A DNA stretch of 64,000 bases, taken from Hirsutella rhossiliensis. Its lineage: Eukaryota; Ascomycota; Sordariomycetes; Hypocreales; Ophiocordycipitaceae. The stretch lies in the NCBI RefSeq assembly GCF_020360975.1, contig NW_025408683.1, forward strand, positions 1,054,001 to 1,118,000, in the 5' to 3' direction. The stretch's first letter is position 1. Each line of letters opens with the position of its first letter. The translations under genes were made by a program, and so were the position numbers. A model generated the notes under the pieces. The model was not told the origin of the DNA. It made no database searches and was given only the letters and a program-made list of their open reading frames with translations. Shown piece by piece: positions 1 to 12,199 of this stretch.

Positions 1-1179
1 CTTATATAAGTCGCCTAACGATATTAAGATACTACTATTAATAAGAAGCGACGTACTAATACTACTTCTACCCTTAAATAAACCGGGAATAGAAGTAGTG
101 CTATACCTTAAGGCGGTATATATAAGGGAAGGAATTAAAGAGGCCGATAAGCTAAGCTAAATCGTTAAGGAAATACTACTAATTTAACCGATAACTAGTA
201 AGCTAGCGATATACCTATTAAAGGCTAAACTAAGGGACGTTATTAAGGAAGAGGATCTTTTACTAAATCGGGAATTATATATTTCTAATATAATAAGCTA
301 GGATACCTATCTATAAAATATACTAATTCTTTAAAGGTAGAAACCCTAGTAAAGACTCTTAGACTTAATACCGTAAAATAGGGAAAAGGTAAGATATTAA
401 GGTAAACGCCTCTCTCTTAGTAAACTTAATACCTATAAGATAGTTACTTAAAACTCTTATAACGATATTAGGGCGAAACCCTACTAAAGTCCCTATATAC
501 TTAGATACTTATAGTACTATTAACCTCGTAAACGTATACTTTACCTAATAATAGGGATTACTATAAGTAGCGCTATTATACCTTAAGTTATTAAGGCTTA
601 GTATTAGTAAGGCAAGGGAGTATAGAGTATAGTTAGTACCGCTCTAAATAATAAATATAAGAGGTACTAAAAAGATAACTACTTATTTTTATATTAGTAC
701 TAATAAGTTAACGCTAAACGATTAAGTACTAATCCTTTTATTAGTTACTACCTTAAAGGATAAGCGTATCTATATTATCCTATAGAAACGATAGTAGTAG
801 TTTAAGTATTAACTAAGTAGTAAAACCCTATAAAATCCTTATAGATTCTTTTAAGAGTATAAGAATAAGGTAAGGGTATATATAATAGCGCTTAATCCTA
901 AGCTAATCCCGCTACTAGATAGAGATAAGGATAAAGGGATTTTATAGGAAGAATAGGCCGAAATCCTACTAACTTTCTACTAGTTTAAAGATACTTTCTT
1001 AACTAATAAATCCGATTTATTACTAGCTAGAAAGGGAACGGATTACTTAATTAATTTAATTCTTAATATAGAACCTCCTTATAGACCGATTTATCTTTTA
1101 TTATAAAGGGAACTCTAAGTATTACGCGATTAGATCTAAGACGTAATAAAAAGGAAAATAATCTAGGAGTTAAAGAGCC

Positions 1180-1700
1180 TAGCTAGGCCGCCTATCCTTT
1201 TTATTTTAAAAAAGGATAGTACCTTACGGCTATATATAGACTACTAAGGACTTAACTAGGTTATATAAAAGAATCGGTACCCTTTACCCCTTATTTTAGA
1301 GATTATTAACCGCTATTAAGGAGCTAAGTATTTTTCTAAGATTAATATATAGAATATATATTAACGTATTTAAATTTAAGAAGGAGATAAATAAAAGACT
1401 GCTTTCTAAACGTATTATAGATATTTCGAATACTTAGTAATACCCTTTAGACTTACTAACGCACTAGCTATATTTTAAAGCTATATCTATTAGGCGCTTA
1501 AGGGACTTATAGATATAATCTATATAGTTTACTTTAACGATATCCTTATATACTCTAAGATAAGAGAAGAATATACTAAATACTTAGGATAAGTAATAAA
1601 AAAGCTAAGGGCTATAAAGCTCTATATAAAACTATTAAAGTATATCTTTTATTAATAGTTAGTTAAGTTCCTTAGGTTTATATTATCTATTAATAAGGTA
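1180..1700 (+). pseudogene. Gypsy reverse transcriptase domain, inactivated by RIP
   Basis: Translation shows a KKDSTLRLYIDY block, an NRYPLPLI block, an IPFRLTNALAIF block (from PFGLTNAPATFQ) and the active site at 1,530-1,541. The family active site is YFDD or YLDD. Here it reads YFND, because a TG to TA change turned the first catalytic Asp codon (GAC after T) into AAC. Several in-frame TAG/TAA codons sit where Gln or Trp are expected. The enzyme copied element RNA into cDNA. This copy cannot work because of the stops and the lost metal-binding Asp. Confidence 0.85.
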
Positions 1701-1899
1701 TTAATAGACCCTTAATAGGTAGAGGTAATAGCCTAATAGCCTAAACCTATAACCTACTATAATATTTAGGTTTTCCTTAGGTTCTATAATTTTTACTAAC
1801 GATTTATATATAGGTACTTAGTAGTTATAGCGACCTTAACTATATTATTAAAGGGGAGTAAGAATAGGAAGAAGCTAAGGAGTATAGAGCTAAACCTTA

Positions 1900-2260
1900 C
1901 TAAAAGGGGAGCGGTTTAGGCTCTTAAGGATGCTTTTTAAGGAGCCTTACTCCTCCGATATTACGATCTAGAAAGATATATTCGTATTAAAATAGATATA
2001 TTATAATTCGCGATAGTAGGGATTATCTCTTAACCTAATAATAAATAGTATTACTATCCGATTATATTTTAGTTAAGGAAGTTTACTAAAGCTAAACTTA
2101 ATTATAGTATTTTAGACTAAGAACTCTTTACTATTATTAAGTTATTTAAATACTAGCGATATTATATTAAAGGGGTAGCGTATAAAGTAAAGGTATTATT
2201 AGCTTACTATAACCTTTAAACGTTTATATACTAGACCTCCCTAAATAGGAGGTAAGTAAG
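1900..2260 (+). pseudogene. Gypsy RNase H domain relic
   Basis: Downstream of the reverse transcriptase in the same direction, the translation contains a stretch resembling the gypsy RNase H core, including a segment ending in KAKLNYSILD followed by ELFTII (compare the family pattern of A..NY...ErE.lAiv). It is interrupted by stops from Gln codons. Its place between reverse transcriptase and integrase is standard for Ty3/gypsy elements. Confidence 0.65.
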
Positions 2261-2979
2261 ATAGTATATATATTTAGTACTATTTAACTTTATAATTAAG
2301 TATTATATAGGTAAAACTAACCTAGGGAACGCGCTATTAAGAATGCCTAGATATAAGGGCGAGAAGCCCTTATCTATAGAACTATTACTAGAGCTATAAG
2401 CGAAACTAGCTACTATTAATACCGTATTTATATAAAGAAATAATAAGGCGTTTTTATAAGTAAGGAGATACTTAACCTTAAGTTAATATAAGTATAGTAA
2501 AGTGCCTTTATATAAGGAAAATATATAAGCTTATCTATAGCGAAACTATAATAATTTAGGCGCGAGACCTAAATAATTAGCCGATTAAGCTAAAGAAAGA
2601 GCTAGTTATAAATAGTTACTTTTAAGGAAGACCGCTAAAGAAGCGGCCTATTATATAAAGGTTTATATAGTAGAAGTTCTAGAACTATTACTAGAGTTAC
2701 TAAAACGTACTTAGTTAGTTAACGTTGCGATTAATAGGCTAAAGGAGACTAAAGATTTCTTAAAAGGGAAGGGTTTCTAGTTAGTACGCCTAAATAGACT
2801 ACTACTATAGAAGGGTCGTATCGTAATACTTCTAGAGGTAGCCTTATAGTAAGAGCTAATATAGCTCTTTTATAACGATCTATTAGTAAGATACTTTAGC
2901 TCTTAATATACTAGCGAACTACTAGTAAGGAACTTCTATTAAGATAGAATAATAAAAGATATAAATAAATACGTTTAGT

Positions 2980-4110
2980 TATACTTAATATATTAAGGTA
3001 TAGTATCTAAGAGGCATCGCCCTTATAGTACTATATAATTATTACTATATCTTATATAACTATAAGAAGAATTATTAATAGACTTTACTATAGGTCTACC
3101 TAAAGTATAGTATAATAAATAAGACGTTAATACGATCTTAGTAATCGTAGACTAATATACTAAGTATTACCTCTTCTTTCCTATCTCTAAGATAATAATA
3201 GCTTTAGAGCTAGTAGAATTATTCTATTATTAAGTTAAATTAGTATATAGACCTCTAAAAGGTATTATCTTAGATATAGGGTCCTTATTTATAAGTAAGT
3301 TTTAGTTAGATCGCTATTTTATCTTATAAGTAAAACGTAAGCTATTAATAGTATTTTACTTATAAACTAATAGGTAAATAGAACGAATAAACTAAGCTAT
3401 ATAGTACTACTTAAGATACTTTACTAACTTAAAATAAACTAACTAGGCGTTACTCTTATATATTACTTAATTTATATATAATAATATAAAGAACGCGATA
3501 ACTAGGTTATTACTTAACGAAGCGTTAATAGGTTACTAACTAAACTTCTATATTAATATCGAGGACGATATTATTTAAAGGGGGGTACCTAAAGTAAAAG
3601 TAAGAGTTACTAGGCTATAAGAGCTATAAAAGAGGCTTAAGGAATACTAGAGAAAAGCTATTAAATTATAAGCGAAATACTACGATTTAAGGCACTAACC
3701 GCTTATACTAAAAGTAAGAGACCTTATAGTATTATCGATAAAGAATTTACGCCTTAAAGATAAAAAAAGAAAACTCTTACCTAAGTATATTAGACCGCTT
3801 TAGGTCCTATAAGCTATTAGAAAGTAAGTATATTATCTTATACTCCCTAAGAAGTACTTATGCCTTTATAACGTTTTCTATATTAGTCTCTTAAAGCTAT
3901 AGAAGGAGCGAAAAGGCACCTATAAAGATAGTAAAACCCTACTAATACTAGACTTAGAGGATAACGAAGGCGAATAAAAAGTCTAAGAGATTAAAGACCG
4001 AAAGAGATCTAAGGGCAATACCTTTTTCCTTATTAAATAAAAGGATAGCTAGCTAAGTATAACTAATAGGTCGATACTAAAGATATAGCGAATAGCTAAG
4101 ACCTTATTAA
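2980..4110 (+). pseudogene. Gypsy integrase plus chromodomain-like tail, inactivated by RIP
   Basis: The translation shows the integrase core (segments such as DFTIGLPKV, TKYYLFFPI, LDIGSLFISKF and the IERINQ helix), then the C-terminal part ending near IRPL and ISLLKL. After that comes a short chromodomain-like segment (about 3,950-4,110: EIKDRKRSKGN followed by FFLIKQKD), where chromoviruses carry EI.d.R...g...YLVKWKG. The integrase would insert the cDNA, and the chromodomain would target heterochromatin. All segments are broken by stops at former Gln and Trp codons. Confidence 0.75.
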
Positions 4111-4449
4111 AGAATATACTACTCGCTTAACTAAGAAAAAGAGGTATAAGACTAAGTAAGGTAGGGAAACCTACTAGCGTAGGGAGACGCTACTAAATTA
4201 GTAATAAATCCCTATTAAATCGCTACTAACCTATTAACGTATTAGTACGCTTAAATATCCTATAACTATATATAAAATAGTAAAATAAGAGAATAAGGGA
4301 AAACTATCTATACTACCTATTAAATATTATTAAGGAAAATAAAACTAAACTATAACTCTACTAAGACCCTAATAATAAAGGAGAGAAGGATAGTTATAGC
4401 GAAATAAAAGAAAGATAAGACCTATCTATTACTTTTAACTACCCCTCTT

Positions 4450-5990
4450 CTTTGCCGGCGTAGCGGGAACTAACTAAGGCGCCCCCTCCGCTATACTAAA
4501 TACCTTTAGAAATACCGGAACTACCCTATCCTTCGCTCCTTCCTTATCCTCTACGTTAAGACCTATCTTTATTAGTATAGCACTTACCTCGGCCTTAGTA
4601 AATAGTTAGGCGTATTACTATAAAGTATAGCCTATATCGCTATCGATAAAGCGGAGTTTTAACTAGGATTCCTAGGCCTAGTACTCTAGGATTATATAGG
4701 CGATATTAAATAAGGGCGCGGGGTTATAGTAAATAATAAGCTTATAGCGCTTATTAATTAATATATAGTAGTCGGTATACTTAACCTAGGATATTATTAG
4801 GCGGTCGCTAATAAAAGGGTTAGATAAAACTTACGATAGTAGACTTTTATATACTTATATTCTTAAAGGACTTATAATAGGCTGTCTTAGCGGCGTTAAA
4901 AGCCTCGGCTAAATACTATACTATAATAGCGAGACGGCGCCGATTAGCCTCCTTAAAAATAAGTACGCTTGCGTTTAAGCTATTATCCTCGGTATCCTTA
5001 TTACCGGTCTTTAGCTTATTAAGCTTATATAGGTACTTAACGATAGCGACTGTATTAGCCCGGTTATTAGATATAAGAGTAGTAGCCTTAAGAAAGATTA
5101 GCTTATTAATCGTAATATTTAAAGTTAAAGGGAAACTTACTTAGTTATAGGTTATAGTATATTTATAGTACTACTTATAGCGCGTTAAGGAAACCCCTAA
5201 GAAAATATAGCTAATTAAGAGTACCTTAATAGGCTTAAGCTTAGTCGTACTATACTCCTTAACGACTATCCTAAAATAATATATATACTAGAGCTTATAA
5301 GGGATAACCTTATAGGCACTAACTAGGTAGGCTTTAGCCTTAGATCGGGTACGCTTCTTTATAGGAGCGCGACCGCTTTATACCGCCGCTTAGGTACCCT
5401 TATCTCTAGCGCCGCTATTCTTAGGTTTATTAATAGGAGGAGTTAGATCGCGGCCGTCTCTATTATTACTATTATCGTTATCTTAGCCCTTATTTAGCTA
5501 GGTATTAAGATCGTTTTAGCCCTTATTTAGCTAGGCCTTATTATTAATATCGGCCTATTTATTCTAAGGAGCGGCCTAAGCGACGATCTCCTATTAGCTA
5601 GAGCCGCCCTATTAAGATAGAGTAGCTAGGTTATTAGCACTTACTTAGGAGCGCCTAGGTATAATCTCCTTACTAGTATTAATATCGCTAATAAGGGTAA
5701 TAGACTTATAAGTTTCCTAGCCTATAGAGGTAGGCTTATTAGTAGTTAAAGTTAGGGTATTTAGCGGGGTAATAAGGGTATAACCCTCGCTAACGTTAGG
5801 TCCTAGACTAGAAGTCTCTTGGGACTAAGATTCCCTTATACCTTTCTTGGCTTTCTTTACTAAGGGGGAACTAGCGTTACTATAAGACTTCTAGGCTAAT
5901 CGTTTATACTTTAAGGGCGAACCTACCACTACCTACTCCTATATATAGCGTAGGAAATCGGCGTTATAGTTCTTTATCTTCTTTAGCGTA
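4450..5990 (-). pseudogene. Unrecognised RIP-mutated coding relic, more GC-balanced
   Basis: Reading minus strand from about 5,990 down to 4,450 gives a long frame broken only by TAG/TAA codons at plausible Gln or Trp positions. It starts near a KKIKNYNADFLRYI segment, passes through a Ser/Thr/Pro/Asn-rich low-complexity stretch (about 5,850-5,400), then a basic segment (RAPIKKRTRSK) and an Ile/Leu-rich C-terminal half. I see no reverse transcriptase, integrase or transposase motif. It could be a transposon-encoded structural protein, an accessory ORF, or a duplicated host gene caught by RIP. No function is assigned. Confidence 0.45.
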
Positions 5991-6855
5991 AAAGGTATTA
6001 TTATTAATAAATCGTCGATAAAAAGTAATATAAAAAGGTATAAGGGATTAATAAAAAAAAGCGTAAAACTCTATAGTAATTATAAGCGGAAGAGTTAAAG
6101 AAGAAAAGATAATAAAAGAAGTAGGAAATATATACGCACGCTCTTTATATTATAGTTACGCGGCTAATATATAAGCGATACCGTAATAGTTACTTAGCGG
6201 TAACCGCTAGTATAATAACTATTAACGTTATAGAGTATAGACTAACGTATACTTATATAAGCGTATACGCGTAATATATAACCGAAACTACCTCTCTTTT
6301 TAACCGAATATATATAGTATAGCGAAAGCAATATATATTAAAGATATAGCTAAGACGTCTATATAAGAAGGGAGATAATTATAAGAGCGCTACTAAGAGG
6401 TATAAGCTAATAAAGTACTTAGGTATATAGTACTAATATATTAGTAGGGTATTAGCAGGGAATTATACTTACCCCGCTTATATATTATAGACCTCTCGCT
6501 ACTCTAACTAAAGAGGAGAAATCCCTCTTTTAATAAGCTTTAGTCTTATAATAAGGAGAATATAATATATATAGTATAGTACCTATAGCTATCTCTACTA
6601 CCTAACTAATCGTACTATAATATATATTCCCTTATAATCTTAAGTTATAGCTTAACTATACCTTTAACTTAGTATTAGATTATTATTAAGGCTAAGTAGC
6701 TATATTCTTACCTTTTTTATTAAGTAGTATAAGGGACTAGTATATAGGTAGAGTTATAAGGAACTTAGAGGATATAAAGAAACTACTATTATACTTATAA
6801 GAATATATAAAGTCTAATATACCGTCCTTCTTTCTAAGTATTAAAAGCGACTAAG
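5991..6855. other. AT-rich RIP DNA, no recognisable gene
   Basis: CA- and TG-depleted sequence between the 4.45-5.99 kb relic and the start of the region repeated at 31.9 kb. No coding motif, LTR pair or RNA gene is seen. It may include the low-coordinate end of element R1, whose left boundary is only known from where the second copy begins. Confidence 0.5.
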
Positions 6856-7899
6856 TTTCCTTCTTTATAGTCTTAAAGGAACGCTTCTTAGTAAAGTCCT
6901 CTTTTATTTAGTCTTACTAAAAAGTTAATAACTTTAGTTATATACCTTTATTTATTTATAAAGCGACTAAGGTTAAAGGTAGGAGCGGTAAACTTAATTA
7001 AATGCTCCTTATTATTTAAGTATTTATAGTACTTTATATATTTATCTTTTATATCTTTAATATATTCCCTTTAATAGTTAGTATAAACTAATAGTAGGTA
7101 AAGTAAAAGGTATACTATATTCTTAATACCTTTTATTAAGAACTTAATTATAGCGCTAAAGCTAAAGCTTATAGCTTATTATTTATCGATAGCTTTATAA
7201 AGAAAGTTATATATATTAACGATATACTCTTCTTAGTAGGCCTTATTCCTAGTAAATCTATTTATCTTTTTAACGCCCTTATATATTATCTAAGCGTTTT
7301 CGAAGGTAATATCCTACTATTTAATAAGGCCTATTAATATTAAGTACTAACGATCTTTATAAATATACTAAGGAGGTTACTTCTACCTATAAACGTCTTA
7401 TTAGTCTTAGTTTATAAACTTTTCCTTATTATTAGTATAGAAGCGCCCTTTACTACCTTTTACTTTAACTTTACTATAGTAAGTAAGTAAAATAAAGCTT
7501 TTACTCTTAAATAGTAATATACTAAAGAAAATAGCGGTATTCTTAAAGAGGTTTATAGCTAGGCCTAGGATACTATTTAGGTTAGCTATTATATCTTAGG
7601 AAAGGGTAAAGTAAGTAAAAGAAAAGGAGAAGTTAAGATTAAATAGTTAAGGTAAATAGTTTTAAGTTATAACGCTAAGAGGCTAAGAGGGTTATATATA
7701 TATATATAAGAGTTATATTAATAAAGGGGATCGTTATAAGTAAGGAAGTATATAAAGTATATATATATATATATATAGAAGGAAGAAAAAGAAAGAAAGA
7801 AAGAGGGTATAGTAAAAAGAATAAATAGTTATTAGAGCGCGCGGTTATTAGTTACTTTAGCTAGCCTCTATAATAGTAAGGTCTTAAGTATATTTAAGG

Positions 7900-10087
7900 G
7901 TTATACTTAAATAGCTTCTTTTACTAGTTATCGATTAAGGAGCTATTTAATCTCTACCTTTTTCTTTCTTTTTTTACTCTTTTTATTCCTCTTCTTTCTC
8001 TTTTCTTTTCTATCTTCTTTATTTCTTTAAACTACTACCTCTTATTTTCTCCTTTTATAACTACTTCTTCTTCCTTATTATATCTTATAAGACCGCTAAA
8101 CTTAAAACTAAAGAGCTATTAAATATTATTAACCTTTTTTTAACCGCTCTTTTATAACCTTTCTTTATTACTACTACTCTTTTTACTTAGAATTATTATA
8201 CTAAGGTCTTTCCTTTTTATATAAAGTACTTTTAAGTAACGATTATCTAACTTATTTAATCTCGCTTAGCTTATTCTAACTATCTTTTTTTATAGATCTA
8301 TAGTTACTTTAAGACTTAGGTTTATAATAGAAATAATATTAGTTACTAAAGGTTTTTAATTTATATAGAAATTGCTTTTTAGTTATAAGTTCTATTAAAA
8401 GCTCTTAATATTATTAGGATTAAAGTACGCGGTCGCTCTCCTTTTTCTTACTTTCTTAAAAGTATACTAAGTTAGTATAATTAAATTATCTTTTATACCC
8501 TTTATTATAGATATCGGCTAGTAACCTATATCCTTATAGAAATTACTTATCTATATAGATATTTCTTTTCTTAGCTTAGTTTAAGGTAATAAGAATACTC
8601 TTAAGTAGTCTTAATTACTTTATATAGAACTTATAACCCTTACTTTTATTAAGGGTATATTTAAACTTATTAAATAACTATAACTTCCGCTTATAAGTAT
8701 ATTATATTTCCTTTTTATAAGTATATCTTTCTTTTAAGTACTATTAATAGCTCTTACGCTAACTATATCTAGGATTTAACTAAGGCGCTTATTTATAAAT
8801 AATAGTACTTCCCTAAATACTATAGGGCTACTTATAACCTTAATAGATTTACTAACTATATATATAGTTATAATTTCTATATTAACCTTAAGACTAAAAA
8901 GTTTTATAATAAGTATATTAATAATAAGACCGCCTTTTATCTTTTTTATAATATCCTTAATCCCTTTAGTCTTACTAAGGATTAAAAGGAAAGAGAGGAA
9001 ATTAACCTTATACTTATTTTACCTAAAAAGAAATTATATATATTTAACGAGCTCTCTCTTAAGTAATAATTAAATAGTCTTTAAGTTTATTTTATAATAG
9101 TCTATAGTAGGTTTACTAAGAGTAGGTGGCCTTATTTAATTACTATCTTTAATAGTAAAAGTTTTTCTCTTAAGGTTATATATATTTAATCTAGTAAGTT
9201 AAAAATATATTAAAATTTATCTTATAAGCGCGTTTATTTTTACTATAATAGGTCTCCCTTTTTATAATATAAAATAAACGTCCCTATCTATAAAGTAAAT
9301 AGTCTTATTCTTAAAAAAGGTAGGTAGTAAGAATATTTATTTTCTTACTTTATTATTTAATTATATCTTTATTTATCTTCTTTAAGGTAGTAAAGGGTAG
9401 GTTATTATTAAGGAAGGGTAGGAAATATTATCTTTATTTACTTAAGGAGCTTTAAGTAGAAAATTTAAAAAGATAAGGTAGTAAGTAAAGCGCTTAAAAA
9501 TATCTTAGCTACTATAGTTATCCTTTAATTAAATAATTAAACGGTGCCTTAGTTACTAGTTAGGTTTTAGTATACTTCTTATAATAGTTATAGATTTTTA
9601 TCTTTACTACTTTTTCCTTCCTAGCTTTTTTTTACCTCTTCCTTTTCTTATTAAATTAGCGTCTTTAAGGCTTTTATATAAAGATTATTTTTTACTTTAC
9701 TAAGTTATAGTAGCTAAACCTTAATTATATACCTTAGGGCTTTCTTAGGTATTTATAGTCGCTCTTCTTCCTCTTCTTAGCTTTAATCTTTTTAAGGTTT
9801 ATTAAAGAGTTATTATAACTATAGTACTATTTAATCTAAGGCTTTTCTACTTAGTAAGAGTAGTAAATTATCTACTTTATTTATTATTTCTTCTTTCTTC
9901 TTCTTATTAAGAGTAATCTTATCTTAGAGTAACTAGTCGTCCTTAGTAAAGTACTACTAACCTTTTTTATCCTTTTTAAACTTCTTTAAATACTTTCTTA
10001 GGATTATCTTATTAAGTATAATTTTATCTAAAGTCTTAATCCTATATACCTTAGACTACTTTAAGCGCGATACTACTTAAAAAGGAC
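7900..10087 (+). other. Part of R element downstream of pol, possible antisense coding relic
   Basis: This segment lies beyond the integrase end of R1 pol and is conserved in copy R2. A plus-strand reading, opposite to pol, gives long stretches between RIP-type stops (for example KTKELLNIINLF and later SYQRFLIYIE), suggesting an antisense accessory frame, but no family is recognised. Its first part is a pyrimidine-rich tract (about 7,960-8,060). It could equally be non-coding 3' sequence of the element. Confidence 0.3.
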
Positions 10088-10092
10088 CGTTC

Positions 10093-10269
10093 TATAAGGG
10101 CTTTTACCCTATATAAGCCTAGACTAAGGTCTAGGCTAAGTTTATATATAAGTAGCCTCCGCGCTTATATAAGCTAGGCTTATACTTCTCTTTCTTTTTC
10201 CTTTTATAGATTATTAACCTTCTTTTAATAGACTATACTTAAGCCTATGCTTTTACTTACTCCGTAATA
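10093..10269 (+). repeat. Left LTR of the 1.87-kb element
   Basis: 177-bp copy beginning TATAAGGGC and ending CCGTAATA, preceded by target duplicate CGTTC at 10,088-10,092. It matches 11,789-11,965, apart from RIP-type and a few other differences. Confidence 0.88.
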
Positions 10270-11788
10270 GTATAATCTACTCTTTATTTTACCCTCTTTA
10301 TATCCCTATATATAGAATAGCTATTTTTAGCTACTTTTAAAGCTAACGTTTAATTACCTAGTCTAGTTAAACCGCCCGCGCTAGTATATATATACGCGAA
10401 ATATCTATACTCTTATAGTCGTAAAATTAAAGTAAATATAATACTTAGTTTGCCTAGGCAATTAAGAGCCTTTTATAATAATAGGGCTCTATACGACTAA
10501 GAGCGGTACTACTATACCTTAGTAAGTTCGATAGCTCCTTTATAGAGCTTAAGCTATAGCTACTTTATATAAAAGCGAAGCTTTATATTAATAGCGCTAT
10601 AATAAGGGATATCCGCGCTTAATTTAACTATCTTTACGCGAGCCTATCCCTATACCTATAAAGGTATCTCTTACTATTTACGCGTACTAGTATAAATAGA
10701 CTAGCCGACCTCCTTATAAAGCTCTATATTAATTATAGCGAACCTAATATAGCTAAGTTAGTAAGCTAGGAGCTTATAACGCTCTATTAAAAGCAGAGTA
10801 AAGCTATTCTAGCTTACCTTATATAGTTTAAAGAGGTACTTTATTATATAAATATATATAGCTAGCTTAATATAGTAAAGTATAATTACCTCGTTATAAG
10901 CTTAAATATAGATTAGCGTACCCGTTTAAGCGAAAGGTTTATACTACTAGATATATATACCAATCTCGTTTACTTTTTTCGTAAGCTTAATAGTAATAAG
11001 TTTCTTTTTATATCTTCTTTTATAATATAAAAAGAAGATAACGTTAGTAATATTATAGATATCTCTATCTTTACTTCGAGGACTAAGGATAGAAAGAGGT
11101 AGTAATAGGAGGGTCGCTATATAAGCTACGGTAGTAAATCCTACTAGTTTTTAAAGTACCCGCGTTAGGAGGCGCGGGTAAACGTACTCTAAGTAGTAGA
11201 AGGGCGTACGCGCTAGGATAGAAAGGAGGTTAGGTTTAACGATAGCGACTCTAGCAATAAGTAATCTTAGTAACGCCTTTATAAGCTTTATTAGTATCCC
11301 TTTATATATAGTAGTAGCTACTATATAGACGGGATATATACCTATAGCGACTAAAAGGGCGGCTAAGATATAGGAAGGCCGCTAATATAATATAACTATA
11401 GTAAAAGAGAGTGCCTATATAGCCCTATATAAGAGGGAGCGGAGGCTTATATACTAAAGTACTATCCCTTATATTATAGTACTAAGAGCTATTACTATAC
11501 GCCGATATAAGGGGGGCGGGATACTATAAGCTTACTAAAGCTAGCTATATATTATTTTATATACCTTAACTCCCTAGCTAGAAGTACTAAAGCCTAACTC
11601 TTAAGGCGCGGCCCTTACTAATAATATAGTTTATCTAAGAAGCTCGCTTAAGAGGGTATTATATATTATTTAGTAAAAAGATTTCCGCGACTAAGCGTAT
11701 ATAGTCCGCGTAAGGGTTCTATCCCTTTAAGCGCGGTATTGGGTATTATTTAGAGGCGCGCTTTTTTAAAAGCTAGGTAGGGGTATAA

Positions 11789-11965
11789 TATAAGGGCTTT
11801 TGCCCTATATAGGCCTAGACTAAGGTCTAAGCTAAGTCTATATATAAGCGGCCTCTATACCTATATAAGCTAGGCTTATACTTCTCTTTCTTTTCTCTTT
11901 TATAGATTATTAACCTTCTTTTAATAGACCGTACTTAAGCTTATACCTTTACCTACTCTATAATA
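11789..11965 (+). repeat. Right LTR of the 1.87-kb element
   Basis: 177-bp copy beginning TATAAGGGC and ending CTATAATA, followed by target duplicate CGTTC at 11,966-11,970. Its last 64 bp also recur at 46,873-46,936. Confidence 0.88.
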
Positions 11966-12199
11966 CGTTCTATCTTATTTAATACTTAGCTTACCTCCTT
12001 AAATTATTAAATTATATTATATTAAATAGTAAGATAAGGTTTCTAGGTTATAGGCTTTCTTCCTTATTATATACTTATTAGCTTTATTTATACTCTTTAT
12101 TAATTAATTCTAATATTATATTACTCTTTTCTTAGCTTTTTTTATATTCCTTACTTTCCTTATTAAAACTTATACTTATACTTTAAATAATTCTTCTTT

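Larger units (their letters stand above)
1..4230 (+). mobile_element. RIP-degraded Ty3/gypsy retrotransposon relic, 5' truncated by window edge
   Basis: Conceptual plus-strand translation, reading through many TAG/TAA stops, gives the gypsy pol order: reverse transcriptase, RNase H, integrase and a chromodomain-like tail. CA and TG dinucleotides are almost absent, the signature of C-to-T change at CpA on both strands (RIP). No LTR could be paired within the window, and gag would lie to the left of base 1. The right end is approximate: recognisable coding stops near 4,110 and a different, minus-strand relic starts near 4,450. Non-functional. Confidence 0.85.
10093..11965 (+). mobile_element. 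Small 1.87-kb LTR element with 177-bp LTRs inserted in R1
   Basis: Two near-identical 177-bp direct repeats (10,093-10,269 and 11,789-11,965) both start TATAAGGGCTTTT and end TAATA, the RIP forms of TG...CA termini. The 5-bp CGTTC is duplicated on both sides (10,088-10,092 and 11,966-11,970). Copy R2 has the uninterrupted site (CGTTC at 43,636-43,640), which proves the insertion. The interior is only about 1.5 kb, too small for pol, and a G-rich tract (AGGTAGGGG) precedes the right LTR, so the element reads plus. It looks like a non-autonomous TRIM/LARD-type element. A weak gag-like reading at about 11,090-11,500 was not confirmed. Confidence 0.88.

Noticed and set aside
7680..7780. CRISPR-like or tandem array from repeated TATATA tracts
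   Set aside because: Only simple (TA)n sequence; no spaced repeats of fixed length.
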